A stretch of DNA of 64,000 bases from Methylomusa anaerophila (lineage in GTDB: Bacteria > Bacillota > Negativicutes > Sporomusales > Sporomusaceae), in NCBI RefSeq assembly GCF_003966895.1, contig NZ_AP018449.1, forward strand, positions 1,784,501 to 1,848,500. The letters are read 5' to 3'. Below, one piece after another: positions 7,869-17,471 of the stretch (position 1 is the first letter of the stretch; each line of letters opens with the position of its first letter). Below the pieces are notes generated by a model that made no database searches, had not been told where the DNA came from, and worked only from the letters and a program-made list of their open reading frames with translations. The translations under genes and the position numbers were made by a program.

Positions 7869-9545
7869 TTATAGCTTGCCTGACCGGATAATGGCGTACA
7901 ACAGCCAAATAAACAAGATCATAGCGATGACAAACCCAATCTCCAGTACCGGAATATTCCAAAGCGGGGAAACTTGGCCGACGAGGCTGGAACTGATAAT
8001 GACACTGGCCATGATCATGCTGAAGGCCAACAAAATGATGCCGAAGGACAGCCGGTTGCTAATCCGTTCGATGGTTTTTAAACTATACTCCATATCCGGT
8101 ATGATGATCTCTAGACGTAATCGGCCATGTTTTACTACGGTGCTCAGTTCCTGCACATGGCGGGGCAGATTCAGCATCAATTCCCTAAAATCACTTATGG
8201 TGTGCCATACCATTTTGCCCAGAGTTAGGGGATGGAGACGTTCCCGTAATAATTTTTTCCCAAAAGGCTCCGCGACAGTAAGTATGCTAAGCTGCGGGTC
8301 CAGTCTTTCAACAATTCCCTCCATGGTCAGTAACGCTTTGCCTACCAATGCAAGGTCGGCTGGCATCTTTATTTTGTGTTTCTGTGCGGTTGCAAAAATT
8401 TGAATGATTGTATCACCCAGGCTGATTTGACTTAAGGGAACTCCATAGTATCTTTCTCTTAGCAACTCAATATCATCGTGGAGCTGCGTCCGGTCGACCC
8501 GGTCAGGAACAATTCCCATGCGGAAAATCGTTTGGGCCAACTCTGCTGAGTTTTGCCGCATTAAGCCAATAACGAGAGAAGCCAAATGATATTTTTTTTC
8601 AGAGCTGAGGCGGCCAACCATGCCAAAATCCAGGAATGCGATAGTTTCGCCCGGCAATACCAGCACATTGCCAGGATGAGGGTCGCCATGGAAAAATCCT
8701 GCTATAAAAATTTGCTGAAAAATTTCTTTGGCAAAGTGCTCCGCTATGTGGGAGCGATTGTAGCCCTGCTGTTCTAACTGTTCCAGCTCACTTATTTTTA
8801 CTCCCTCAACATAGGCTGCTGTCAACACTTTTTGCGAAAAACATTCCCAATATACTGTTGGAATATAGATAGTGGGATCCGCTTGATAGTGCTTCAGAAA
8901 TTTTTCGGCATTGCGAGCTTCAATAGTATAGTCCAACTCAACGAGGAGTGACTTGGCGAGTTCATCAATCATATCCGTCAGTTGATACGTCTCAGCCCAG
9001 GAAAAACGACGTTCTGCCAGGACAGCCAGCTCACGCAGAATTTCTAAATCGGTTTCGATCATGGCAGCAATGCCTGGACGTTGAATTTTCACCGCTACTT
9101 GTTGACCGGTTTTTAATTGCGCCCGATGCACTTGCCCGATGGAAGCGGCCGCTAGTGGCTCCGGGTCAAATTGCTGGAATAGTTCTTCAAGGTCGGCCCC
9201 CAATTCTTCCTTTAGCAAAGTACGTACTTCGCTAAAGGGAAAACTGGGGACGTCATCCTGCAGTTTTTCTAACTCCGCAGTGATTTCAGCAGGCAGAAGG
9301 TCCGGTCGTGTGCTGGCAATTTGTCCTAACTTAACATAGGTTGGACCCAATTGTTCAAGCAGCAGTCTGATGCGTTCGCCTAAGCCGCCGGTATTGTTTT
9401 TGCCAACTACCGGATGGGAGCGGTGACCATAGGGGATGCTCTGGGGCAAGCCTATTTCTTCCACAATATAGTCAAAACCATGATTGAGCAGGGCGGCAGC
9501 AATCTCACGATATCGATTGATATGGCGTATCTTTTTGCCAAACAT
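7869..9545 (-). CDS. UbiB/ABC1/AarF-family atypical kinase-like protein
   Basis: 558 residues. Diagnostic motifs of the UbiB family are present: KxGQ-type YVKLGQIASTRPDLLP (residues about 72-87), the Ala-rich loop AAASIGQVHRA, VAVKIQRPG with the ATP-binding lysine, FFHGDPHPGNVLVLPG as the catalytic loop, and AFLDFGMVG as the metal-binding loop. Two transmembrane helices close the protein (about 495-518 and 530-552). Family members are membrane-anchored ATPases that support quinone or other lipid metabolism, and bacterial copies outside ubiquinone operons are common. The start at 9545 follows TAGGAGAGG. The gene stands alone, convergent with the membrane protein and divergent from a broken patatin gene. 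Confidence 0.9.
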   Translation of the reverse strand: MFGKKIRHINRYREIAAALLNHGFDYIVEEIGLPQSIPYGHRSHPVVGKNNTGGLGERIRLLLEQLGPTYVKLGQIASTRPDLLPAEITAELEKLQDDVPSFPFSEVRTLLKEELGADLEELFQQFDPEPLAAASIGQVHRAQLKTGQQVAVKIQRPGIAAMIETDLEILRELAVLAERRFSWAETYQLTDMIDELAKSLLVELDYTIEARNAEKFLKHYQADPTIYIPTVYWECFSQKVLTAAYVEGVKISELEQLEQQGYNRSHIAEHFAKEIFQQIFIAGFFHGDPHPGNVLVLPGETIAFLDFGMVGRLSSEKKYHLASLVIGLMRQNSAELAQTIFRMGIVPDRVDRTQLHDDIELLRERYYGVPLSQISLGDTIIQIFATAQKHKIKMPADLALVGKALLTMEGIVERLDPQLSILTVAEPFGKKLLRERLHPLTLGKMVWHTISDFRELMLNLPRHVQELSTVVKHGRLRLEIIIPDMEYSLKTIERISNRLSFGIILLAFSMIMASVIISSSLVGQVSPLWNIPVLEIGFVIAMILFIWLLYAIIRSGKL

Positions 9546-9700
9546 AGATAACCTCTCCTAAAGAAACAGCGTTACGGTTGCATAGCCTTTCATCTTTTAT
9601 ATACCCGGCTACTGACGGAGAATATACATACTTTCGCTCGGATAAAGATTCTTTTGGCAAGCTATAATAAGCCGGGATAAAAATATTCACATAAGAAGGG

Positions 9701-9829
9701 ATGTTTGCTGTGAAAAAAATAGGGTTGGCCTTATGCGGTGGCGCGGTGAGGGCGTTAGCCCATATTGGTGTGCTAAAGGTATTCAACCGTGAGAAAATTG
9801 GCATTCATTCAATTTGTGGCACCAGAAAT
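9701..9829 (+). pseudogene. Patatin-like phospholipase, N-terminal fragment
   Basis: The frame gives VKKIGLALCGGAVRALAHIG, then VLKVFNREKIGIHSI, the start of a bacterial patatin (RssA-like) protein. It covers the oxyanion segment (normally GGGxxRG; here CGGAVRA) and the following helix. The coding sequence stops matching at about 9825, exactly where family A copy 2 begins. The Ser of the GxSxG motif and everything downstream are absent. The frame then runs through the repeat to a stop at 9916. It is therefore a truncated relic and should be inactive. Confidence 0.75.
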
Positions 9830-9900
9830 TGCCACGGGGACAGTTCTGATGACATGAAGTATAACGTTGGATTATGTCATAAGAACTGTCCCTATGACAA
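9830..9900 (+). repeat. Family A palindromic repeat, copy 2
   Basis: CACGGGGACAGTTCTGATGA and a matching right arm TCATAAGAACTGTCCCTATG surround ATGAAGTATAACGTTGG. It directly follows the broken end of the patatin gene. Confidence 0.9.
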
Positions 9901-9975
9901 GACGTTGCTCTATTGATCTTTGCATATTTATAAAAATAAGAGCGATATCTCATGTGGTTTTATTGAGATATCGCT

Positions 9976-10218
9976 CTATTCTTTGTTTTCAAGTGGCATA
10001 AAAAACTGAACTATATCAATTTCTAAACCATCTGCAATAGCAAAAAGCACATCTAATGAGTAAGCTTTTGTGGAATTCGGTGCTTCTATCTTAGATAAAT
10101 AACTCTTGCTGATGCCAATTTTATCTGCCAACTCCTCTTGGGAAAGTCCTTTGCGAATGCGGTAATGGACGATTTTTTTAGCAATTTGGCGATATCGTTC
10201 GTCATTGCTAGTTTTCAT
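9976..10218 (-). CDS. XRE-family helix-turn-helix regulator
   Basis: 80 residues from ATG 10218, placed 8 bases after GAGGTGA; the upstream GTG at 10230 overlaps that binding site. The whole protein is one HTH_3 domain: IAKKIVHYRIRKGLSQEELA, then ADKIGISKSYLSKIE and a short helix (LDVLFAIADGLEIDIVQFF). It has no effector domain, like SinR-type or phage-type repressors that regulate by dimerisation. Its own upstream region carries GTGAAA/TAGTGAAAT half-sites that could be bound. The target is unknown. Confidence 0.85.
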   Translation of the reverse strand: MKTSNDERYRQIAKKIVHYRIRKGLSQEELADKIGISKSYLSKIEAPNSTKAYSLDVLFAIADGLEIDIVQFFMPLENKE

Positions 10219-10647
10219 AAGTGGGCTCACCTCTATAACAAAATTATAGAGGCCTTTTTGCCAGAGGTCTTTTCACTTATGGTGAAATAAAATTTTAATA
10301 AATTATTGCACTATTAGTGAAATATATGTATAATGAATTAATAACGACTGGCAATATAAGTAAATATCTTATGTAAAAAGATGCTCATAGTTATTCCTGT
10401 TTGCATAATATTTAATAAACAATAATTGCCAACCTTTTTTGCAATTCATCTTAACTTTCCATGCAGCTTTTATGAAAATATTAGCCACAACTATCTCATT
10501 AGGATAGTGGCGGATAATATTTCTTTTCAAAGTCTTCCTCGCCAGGAGATTGTTTAACTAACCAACCAGTGGCATAATTATTTTAGCTTAAGTTTCGTAA
10601 TTTGTTGGCAAACAGCGGCGCTAATATCAGGTGAGGTAAGAAAAAGT
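10219..10647. other. Intergenic region with hairpin
   Basis: About 430 AT-rich bases without a gene. The promoter of the XRE gene should lie near 10250-10320. A long imperfect hairpin at 10474-10527 (AAAATATTAGCCAC...GTGGCGGATAATATTT, then CTTTTC) may be a terminator or leader hairpin for the HD-GYP gene. Confidence 0.5.
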
Positions 10648-11688
10648 ATGAACGGAAAAAAATGTCCTACTGCAGATGCTAGACCGGGCATGAAACTTGC
10701 AGCATCCATAATAAAAGAGAGCGGTCAAGTTATTCTGGCCGAAGGTACCGTTTTAACAGATACCTTTATAGAAAAACTGAAACTTTTGAATCTGGAATTC
10801 GTAGAGATTGCAGAAAATACAGCAGAGGAAGCACCTACCCCTTTGGCGAGTGTTGAAACTTTTGATGCAGTTTATGACGATACACTTCAAGTAATTGACA
10901 ATTGTTTTTCTACTATGCGATATTTTAAGGAAGTTCCCTTGATGCAGATGAAAGAATTGGCTGATACTTCCATTGATCTAATGGCTGATACGACGGGAGT
11001 CCTTAGTTATCTGCAAATCGTAAGAAAACAGGATGATTATACTTTTCGTCATTCCATCAATGTTGCAATTATCTCCGGTATAGTAGGAAAATGGGTGGGA
11101 ATGTCAGGAGAAGAATTAAAGGACTTAATTTTTGCCGGGTTATTGCATGATATCGGCAAGACACAGATACCGCTTGAAATATTAAATAAACCGGCCAAAT
11201 TAACGCCCGAAGAAATGAAAATCATGAAAAATCATACCATTAAAGGCTATAAAATGCTTCTGGGAGAACTTGGAGCTCATGAAAGTATATTATGTGGAGT
11301 ATTGCAGCATCATGAAAAAATTGATGGAACAGGCTATCCTTTCGGGATAAGCGGGGAACAAATTCATCCTTTTGCAAAAATAATAGCTGTTGCAGATATT
11401 TATGATGCTATGACATCAGATCGGGTTTACCATATAAAGCGAACACCTTTCGAAGTGATCGAAGAAATAAAACAAGAAACCTTTGGCAAGCTTGATCCCG
11501 CCATTTGCATAACATTTTTACGCAATATATTAAATTATTTTATGGGGGCAAAAGTACTGCTAAGTGATGGCGAAGAAGCCGAAATTATTTATCAAAGGAA
11601 CCATGCGTACCCTACTGTTTGCACACGGGATGGAAAATTTATTGATTTGGAAATAAACAGAGATATTTCTATTGTTGGCTTCATATGA
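10648..11688 (+). CDS. HD-GYP domain protein, probable cyclic di-GMP phosphodiesterase
   Basis: 346 residues. The N-terminal region (about 1-110) is a degenerate receiver-like or DUF3391-type segment. The HD-GYP domain (about 125-300) shows the HD pair (GLLHDIGKTQIP), the downstream His residues (MKNHTIKGYKML) and the GYP signature (HHEKIDGTGYPFGI), followed by AVADIYDAMTSDRVY. These residues bind the metal centre that hydrolyses c-di-GMP. A C-terminal extension of about 50 residues (VLLSDGEEAEIIYQRN) looks like a PilZ-like or beta-rich tail seen in some Clostridia/Negativicutes members. It stands alone, upstream of a chemoreceptor, so a link to motility is likely but inferred. Confidence 0.9.
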   Translation: MNGKKCPTADARPGMKLAASIIKESGQVILAEGTVLTDTFIEKLKLLNLEFVEIAENTAEEAPTPLASVETFDAVYDDTLQVIDNCFSTMRYFKEVPLMQMKELADTSIDLMADTTGVLSYLQIVRKQDDYTFRHSINVAIISGIVGKWVGMSGEELKDLIFAGLLHDIGKTQIPLEILNKPAKLTPEEMKIMKNHTIKGYKMLLGELGAHESILCGVLQHHEKIDGTGYPFGISGEQIHPFAKIIAVADIYDAMTSDRVYHIKRTPFEVIEEIKQETFGKLDPAICITFLRNILNYFMGAKVLLSDGEEAEIIYQRNHAYPTVCTRDGKFIDLEINRDISIVGFI

Positions 11689-11811
11689 AAATTTGTTTTT
11701 TTTCTAATTAATAAACCTACTTCGTCATTTTAGAAGGGGGGAGAATGTAAATGTTTTACAAATATGCTGCATTAATTCTACCAGCATCGGGTATAAAGCA
11801 AAAATGTTAAA

Positions 11812-11846
11812 AAACTCAGTTATCAAAATCAAAATAACTGAGTTTG
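11812..11846 (+). terminator. Terminator-like hairpin between HD-GYP and chemoreceptor genes
   Basis: AACTCAGTTAT pairs with ATAACTGAGTT around CAAAATCAAA. The following tract is only weakly T-rich, so termination efficiency is uncertain. Confidence 0.5.
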
Positions 11847-11915
11847 AAAAATCAAAATAATTGCTGACAGAGAACAAAGACAGCACTTATATTTAGATGG
11901 GAGATGTTTTATTCT

Positions 11916-13955
11916 ATGAAAATCACCAGTATGAAAACCAAGTTACTTATCATCTTATTACCCTTTTTTATTCTAGCTTTTGGAGCATTAGGCGGGATAA
12001 GTTATTATCTTTCCCAAGAGGCTCTGAGCCAAAGCGTTGATAAAACAGTGGAAGCAATCAGTTCAGACTACGCCTCCCGTGTTGCAGGTCAAGTATACAG
12101 TGCCAAGGTTCAGTTAGAATCATTCGCAGGTCTTAAACGAATATACGATCCTACTGACAGGCAAGCACTTAGAGACGCTTTATCTGATTGTAGCAAGCGG
12201 CTCGACATTTTGGAGAATATAACATATATAGCGCCAGATGGTGAAGCTCTGCGACCAGACAACAGTACCGTCAACCTGGGCGACCGTGAATATTTTAAAC
12301 AAGTCATTGCAACCCAAAAACCGGCTGTTTCCGATGTTCAGATGAGCAGGACAACCGGAAAAGCAGGAATAAATGTTGCTGTTCCGGTCCTTTATGAGGG
12401 GAAATTAACCGGCGTACTGACTGGTTCTATTTCGATAGATAAAATGAACGGGGTGGTCAAGGAAGCAAAATTCCAGGATACCGGGTATGCATTGGTACTG
12501 GATTCCAATGGTACGGTCATCGTACATCCCCGTTTCCCCGAAATGCAAGGCAAGCTCAATCTCGCCCAAAAGAAGATCAATTCTGAATTAAAGCTACAGC
12601 AATCCGAACTTGACGACCGTCTGGTAAAGCTAGTTCAAGAAGTTGTCGCTTCAGGTAAGACGGTGCGCGGCAAATATCAATTTGTTGACGGCATCGACAG
12701 AATCGGGACCATTACCTCTATCAATCTGCCAGGCGGCCAGCGCTGGTTTATGATGGTAACAGCGCCGGAAGCCGAAGCAACCCATGAATTAAGTGCATTA
12801 AAACATTCCATGCTCTGGGGCTCATTAGCATGCATCTTGCTGGCTGTTGTATTCATTTTCATTATAAGCAAACGTATTGCGGCCCCTATCACGCTGATTC
12901 GAGATGAATGCATCCAGTTGGCGCAGGGCGATCTGCGAGAACGCCCAATCAATGTTTCCGCCTATGGTGAGGATGAGATTGGGCAATTAACCAGAGGTTT
13001 CAAAGAAATGCGAACCAGCCTCTATGCACTTGTTGCAAAAGTATTGTCTCAAGCCGAACAATTGGCGGCATCCAGTGAAGAGTTAACCGCAAGCGCTCAT
13101 CAATCGGCGGATGCGTCCAACCAGATAGCCAGTTCCATCGCTGAAATCGCCAGCGGTTCAGAGCAACAGGCAGCGGCAGCTAGCCAAGTTGTCAAAGTAG
13201 CGCAAGAATTGTCGGCAAGAACCGAGCAAATTTCCCTTACCGCGCAAGAGGTGTCTTCTATTGCCAATTCTACAGTACAATCAGCGGAACAAGGACGTCA
13301 GTCAGTAGAGCGGACTGAGGAGCAAATGAATGAAATCGGTAAAGAATCGGCTGCACTTGAATCTGCTATTGGTGACTTAAGCAAAGGCTCTAAAGAAATC
13401 AGTGAAATTGTCACCTTGATTGCCGCTATTTCCAGCCAAACCAACTTGCTTGCCCTAAACGCTGCCATTGAAGCGGCAAGAGCAGGGGAAGCGGGACGGG
13501 GATTTGCGGTTGTGGCTGAAGAAGTCCGTAAGTTAGCGGAAGAATCAAATTTGGCCACACGAAAGATCGATAGCCTTATACAGCAAAATCAGATCAACAT
13601 GGACCGTGCCGTTGCCGCTTCCCAAACTGGAGCGGAAGGTATCAAATCAGGCATCCTAATGGTTCATAGCTCAGGAGAAACCTTTAAGAATATTGTCGAA
13701 GCAATTCTCAAATTATCTGGACAAATCAAAGATATCGCTGGAGCTATAAACCAGATGGCTGAAGGCAATCAGTCTCTATTCACCGCCGTTCGAGAAATTG
13801 AGGCCGTTGGCAGGGCATCGGCGGCAGAATCGCAAACAATCTCCGGCGCGACCGAAGAGCAAGCTGCATCCATGCAGGAAATTGCAGCTTCAAGTCAAAA
13901 CCTGGCGCAAATGGCCACAGACTTAACGCAAGCCGTCAGTAAGTTTAAGATATAG
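11916..13955 (+). CDS. Methyl-accepting chemotaxis protein with dCache sensor
   Basis: About 679 residues. An N-terminal transmembrane helix (about 8-30) precedes a large extracytoplasmic dCache_1 region (about 35-285, with the conserved DREYFKQVI and [12 protein letters not shown] segments). A second transmembrane helix ([19 protein letters not shown]), a HAMP domain and a long signalling coiled coil follow. The hairpin tip is canonical ([20 protein letters not shown] then [20 protein letters not shown]), which is the CheA/CheW contact. dCache receptors usually bind amino acids, carboxylates or amines directly. There are two possible starts (11904 and 11916); the second leaves a workable distance from TGGGAG. 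No che genes are near, so it feeds a distant array. Confidence 0.9.
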   Translation: MKITSMKTKLLIILLPFFILAFGALGGISYYLSQEALSQSVDKTVEAISSDYASRVAGQVYSAKVQLESFAGLKRIYDPTDRQALRDALSDCSKRLDILENITYIAPDGEALRPDNSTVNLGDREYFKQVIATQKPAVSDVQMSRTTGKAGINVAVPVLYEGKLTGVLTGSISIDKMNGVVKEAKFQDTGYALVLDSNGTVIVHPRFPEMQGKLNLAQKKINSELKLQQSELDDRLVKLVQEVVASGKTVRGKYQFVDGIDRIGTITSINLPGGQRWFMMVTAPEAEATHELSALKHSMLWGSLACILLAVVFIFIISKRIAAPITLIRDECIQLAQGDLRERPINVSAYGEDEIGQLTRGFKEMRTSLYALVAKVLSQAEQLAASSEELTASAHQSADASNQIASSIAEIASGSEQQAAAASQVVKVAQELSARTEQISLTAQEVSSIANSTVQSAEQGRQSVERTEEQMNEIGKESAALESAIGDLSKGSKEISEIVTLIAAISSQTNLLALNAAIEAARAGEAGRGFAVVAEEVRKLAEESNLATRKIDSLIQQNQINMDRAVAASQTGAEGIKSGILMVHSSGETFKNIVEAILKLSGQIKDIAGAINQMAEGNQSLFTAVREIEAVGRASAAESQTISGATEEQAASMQEIAASSQNLAQMATDLTQAVSKFKI

Positions 13956-14062
13956 TAGGGCTCTGGATGGAGAGGCAAGCCCGATGCTGTATAACTACTT
14001 AAAATGCAATTGCTTTGGTTACGAACCAGACGAATAACCGATTAACAAGTAAGTTTATGTAA

Positions 14063-14093
14063 AAGGAGTGCCAAAATGGCACTCCTTATTTTT
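14063..14093 (+). terminator. Rho-independent terminator
   Basis: AAGGAGTGCC pairs with GGCACTCCTT around AAAAT, followed by ATTTTT. It ends the chemoreceptor transcript. Confidence 0.85.
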
Positions 14094-14224
14094 GGAGAGC
14101 ATATTTTATCCATCCCCGCTATCGCTAGCTTATTCTCAGAAATAATACGCCTGTCCCTTGTTTTACTCTTGTTTTGATAAGCGTCGCCGGTTTAGTTAGT
14201 TGAATGCAAACAGCAGCTTGCATG

Positions 14225-15865
14225 TTAGTGATTTAAAACTTTCATTAGATTAAGAGCTGTTGCAAGATTCAGGCGTGTTTCGTAAGAATCGAGAGAAACA
14301 TTTAATATCTGTTCAATTCGTTGTTTTCTAAGTTGGATGGTTTTATGGTGGAAATGCATTTGTGCGCCTATTTCTTTAAAGCTCAAGCCCGCTAAGATTT
14401 TTTCCAGTGTTTCAATTAAATCAGGGTATTCCATCAATGGCCCGATCATCTGAGTGACAAAGGCTGCCGCCTCATCCGTAAGGGCGAAGGGGGCAAGAAC
14501 CCGATAAACCCCGCAGTCTTCGTAGTGATATTTTTTTTTGTCCGGCCATACCTGCTTGCCAATTTGTACGGATGTTTCGGCGTTCTTTAAACGATTGGCA
14601 AAGTTTGACCAGCCATCAATGTAATTTGCGATTCCAATGTTAACGGGCAGATCTGGCAAATACGTTGAAACATACTTAATGTAATCATCAGCTATGTCCA
14701 GTTCTTTGTCTTTGCGGGAAGCGGCAAGGGAGACGGGGCTTATGATACCCACTCCTTTAGTGGTTTCCCAAGCAATAGTATTTTTCTTCCGGTTTACATG
14801 ATCTACCAAGGCATCAGTAATTTGTTGTTTGCGATATATATTGTCTTCATTCTTAGAAAGTATATCAATATTGTCGAGAGCGAGAAAATAAAGAGAAAAA
14901 TTTTCGGGAATATATATCTTATTCTGCCAGCCCGAATCTTGAACTTCAGAATAGTTACAGTCGTTTCGAGTGGCAAGCTGGTTAAAAAAATCACGCTGCT
15001 TATGGCGTTCATAGGTATGTTGTAAAAGGCTTTCGGCTTTCTTTCGTGCACTAATGTTTCGTGTAACACCGATGAATCCAATGATATCGCCGTCACTATT
15101 GCGGGCAACACTTACTGATGATTCCAGCCAGATCATGTTTCGATTCTTACTGAGTTGCTCCCATTCTATAAGGAAAGAGAGCGGGGCGCTATCATTTTCC
15201 ATAAATACGTCGATCGCCTTTCGAAAGACGTCTTGTAAATATGGTAGCGGCGTTTGAGTTACCGGCTTTTCTTTAAACTCTGCGACAGTAAACCCCAACA
15301 GCCTTTCAATTGAAGGACTGATATAGCGGACAATCATTTTATTATCTAAAAACCAAATCACGTCATCAGTATTTTCGGCGATTAGTCTGTATTTTTGTTC
15401 GCTTTCCTTAATTATCGCTTGGTTTTTCTCAAGCGCGGCAATGTATTTTTGTTCTTTTTCGGTCGCATCCTTCAAGCGTATAATCATGGAATTAAATGAG
15501 CTTGAGAAATCTCCCATGAAATCAACGCGTTGGCTATAGTCGCCCGAGGCAAGCATACCAGTTTGCCATGTCAAATGCCGGAGATTCGATTGTAAAGTTT
15601 TTAATAATCCAGACCAATATCCGCGCAAATTTATCTTTTGCGATAAGTCTCCTTCGGATAACGCATAGGAAAATTCACGAAGAGCCAAAAGGTCCTCCGC
15701 CAATTGTCTAATCCCCGGGTATTTATCGGAATACTCGGACAGTTTTGCGGGAAAAACCTTATTTTGTGTCAAGTCATTTAATTGTTTGATCAGCTCATCA
15801 ATTTCGCCTTTTAATTCCGTACTCACTTTAATAACCCTTTCCGAAAGCAGGTTTATTCCTTGCAA
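14225..15865 (-). CDS. PAS-domain sensory regulator with PucR/CdaR-type C-terminal helix-turn-helix
   Basis: Up to 546 residues. The N-terminal 150 residues form a helical, HAMP-like module. A PAS domain follows (about 155-280: YRLIAENTDDVIWFLDNKM, then GFIGVTRNISARKKAE as the PAC end), then a GGDEF-like or CdaR-middle region. It ends in a PucR HTH_30 domain (LAGLSFKEIGAQMHFHHKTI, then QLRKQRIEQIL). Such proteins regulate catabolic genes in response to a ligand or redox signal. The preceding V4R gene overlaps its start by 13 bases, so the two are probably co-translated partners. The first codon could be TTG 15865 or GTG 15826; the GTG has a weak AAAGGG upstream, so the N-terminus is uncertain. 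Confidence 0.75.
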   Translation of the reverse strand: MQGINLLSERVIKVSTELKGEIDELIKQLNDLTQNKVFPAKLSEYSDKYPGIRQLAEDLLALREFSYALSEGDLSQKINLRGYWSGLLKTLQSNLRHLTWQTGMLASGDYSQRVDFMGDFSSSFNSMIIRLKDATEKEQKYIAALEKNQAIIKESEQKYRLIAENTDDVIWFLDNKMIVRYISPSIERLLGFTVAEFKEKPVTQTPLPYLQDVFRKAIDVFMENDSAPLSFLIEWEQLSKNRNMIWLESSVSVARNSDGDIIGFIGVTRNISARKKAESLLQHTYERHKQRDFFNQLATRNDCNYSEVQDSGWQNKIYIPENFSLYFLALDNIDILSKNEDNIYRKQQITDALVDHVNRKKNTIAWETTKGVGIISPVSLAASRKDKELDIADDYIKYVSTYLPDLPVNIGIANYIDGWSNFANRLKNAETSVQIGKQVWPDKKKYHYEDCGVYRVLAPFALTDEAAAFVTQMIGPLMEYPDLIETLEKILAGLSFKEIGAQMHFHHKTIQLRKQRIEQILNVSLDSYETRLNLATALNLMKVLNH

Positions 15866-16371
15866 ATTTTAGCGACAAACCGGCAGGTACGGTCACCGGT
15901 ACACCAGCAGTCTACTTCCTTTACCGTGAATTTCTTACCGGTAAAGCTTTCTAAGAGGCCGGCAATAAAACCTTCATCATATACGCATATCTGATAGTCC
16001 AGCTCAGGTAACCCGGAACAATCCAAATCTTCCGAGATGCTCAGCACGTACTTTCCTTGTTCAAAATCGCTCGTTTCTAGGCGTAAAATACCAATCGCTT
16101 TATCCGCAAGAATGGATTGCAAAGATTTGATAAAGTCATTGAAATTTTCAGCTTCGTTCATGGCATTCTGATAAAATTGTTTTCCCGCTAGCATTCCAGA
16201 TTCATAAAATAACTTGTCTGCCGTCTCTGAGCCATAATTAGTTTCCAGCACATCACGAAAGCAAAACTGCATCAGACGGTAGATCTCCGTTCTAACCATA
16301 GGTCCCAGATTAGGCCGGCCTTCTTTAACATCTCCCAATAGATCCCAACTAAACTCGTACTTTCGCTCCAT
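15853..16371 (-). CDS. V4R-domain sensor protein
   Basis: 172 residues from ATG 16371, behind GAGGAGT. The C-terminal half is a V4R (4-vinyl reductase) domain: GLPELDYQICVYDEGFIAG, then LLESFTGKKFTVKEVDCWC and TGDRTCRFVA, with the conserved Cys residues. V4R domains bind small hydrophobic or aromatic ligands, and occur in bacteriochlorophyll enzymes and in XylR/DmpR-type activators. Here the domain is a stand-alone polypeptide and the next gene supplies PAS and HTH parts. I infer a split sensor in which V4R detects the ligand and passes the signal to the PAS-PucR protein. The adjacent AraC gene is divergent. Confidence 0.8.
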   Translation of the reverse strand: MERKYEFSWDLLGDVKEGRPNLGPMVRTEIYRLMQFCFRDVLETNYGSETADKLFYESGMLAGKQFYQNAMNEAENFNDFIKSLQSILADKAIGILRLETSDFEQGKYVLSISEDLDCSGLPELDYQICVYDEGFIAGLLESFTGKKFTVKEVDCWCTGDRTCRFVAKICKE

Positions 16372-16541
16372 AATATTACTCCTCATAATAATGCAATTTT
16401 TGCTAATGTTCGCGATGGGATACTATTTTTCCTGCGATTCTTTAGAAAAAAAGCGGATCTACTATTGTATACTAGAAATAGAATTTATGAGACATTCGTG
16501 CCGACAGTGAGTTCTCAATCAATGAAGCATGGAGGAAGTCA

Positions 16542-17372
16542 ATGTACGTAAAAAATCTCTTTTTTCATATTCATTACTGTAATTGCAGACAATCTAATGA
16601 ATATAGGAAATATCAGCGTAAAATTACCAGAACACTTCAGCACCATGAACTCATTTTTATTAGCGGAGGGAGTGGCAGCATTATAATTGAAGAAAAAAGA
16701 TATCCAGTTAAAAAAGGTATGCTGTTCTACATATCCCCGGATGTTTTACATTCAATAGAAACAGATATTAAAGAACCTATGTGCTTTTTATCCGTACATT
16801 TTAGTTATGCTTACGTAAGCTTTAACGACAGCAAATGGGCTATCAGAAGCGAAGTGAAAATACTTCCATTACAGCCTGCGCAAGAATTAAAGGATTATTA
16901 TTCTATAGAGGATATATTTAAAAAATTAGTTGATAGTTGGATTATGAAACTTCCGGGATATGAGTTTATCACTAGGACGTCTCTGCAGCAGCTATTAATT
17001 GCAATTTATCGAAATAAAAGTAGGCAAAATCAAAATTACTCGACTTCTTTAAAAGTAGAAAAAGTTATTGAATACATGCATCAAAACATAAATCATAAAG
17101 TGACCCTGCCTGCATTAGCAGAGAAGGTGCAGTTGTCATCCTTTTACCTGTCAAAGGCTTTTAAAGAAATAACGGGATATTGTGTAATTGAATATTTTAA
17201 TAAAATAAAGATTGATAAAGCCAAAGAACTTATTGTCGAGGGTGATAAAAAAATAAAAGAAGTGGCACAGGCGCTTGGCTTTACAGATGAATTTTACTTT
17301 AGCCGGATATTCAAAAAAATTGAAGGAATAAGTCCTTCGAAATTTTACAGCAAAAATGTCCATGGAGTCTAA
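16542..17372 (+). CDS. AraC-family transcriptional regulator with cupin sensor
   Basis: 276 residues from ATG 16542, behind TGGAGG. The N-terminal half is a cupin-type arm (HHELIFISGGSGSIIIEEKR, YPVKKGMLFYISPDVLHSIE), which binds an effector. The C-terminal 100 residues carry two AraC helix-turn-helix units: VTLPALAEKVQLSSFYLSKA with FKEITG, and IKEVAQALGFTDEFYFSRIF with KKIEGISPSKF. The MFS exporter starts 100 bases downstream on the same strand and is the likely target or operon partner. AraC-cupin regulators beside MFS genes commonly control efflux or sugar uptake. Confidence 0.9.
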   Translation: MYVKNLFFHIHYCNCRQSNEYRKYQRKITRTLQHHELIFISGGSGSIIIEEKRYPVKKGMLFYISPDVLHSIETDIKEPMCFLSVHFSYAYVSFNDSKWAIRSEVKILPLQPAQELKDYYSIEDIFKKLVDSWIMKLPGYEFITRTSLQQLLIAIYRNKSRQNQNYSTSLKVEKVIEYMHQNINHKVTLPALAEKVQLSSFYLSKAFKEITGYCVIEYFNKIKIDKAKELIVEGDKKIKEVAQALGFTDEFYFSRIFKKIEGISPSKFYSKNVHGV

Positions 17373-17471
17373 TATAGTGCATGGTATAGAGCCTATCTGC
17401 CGGGTTAAGATATTGTTGTCAATTCTTCATGTACAGAGGAATGAAACTTAGCAGAAGGGGGGCTTGTATCC

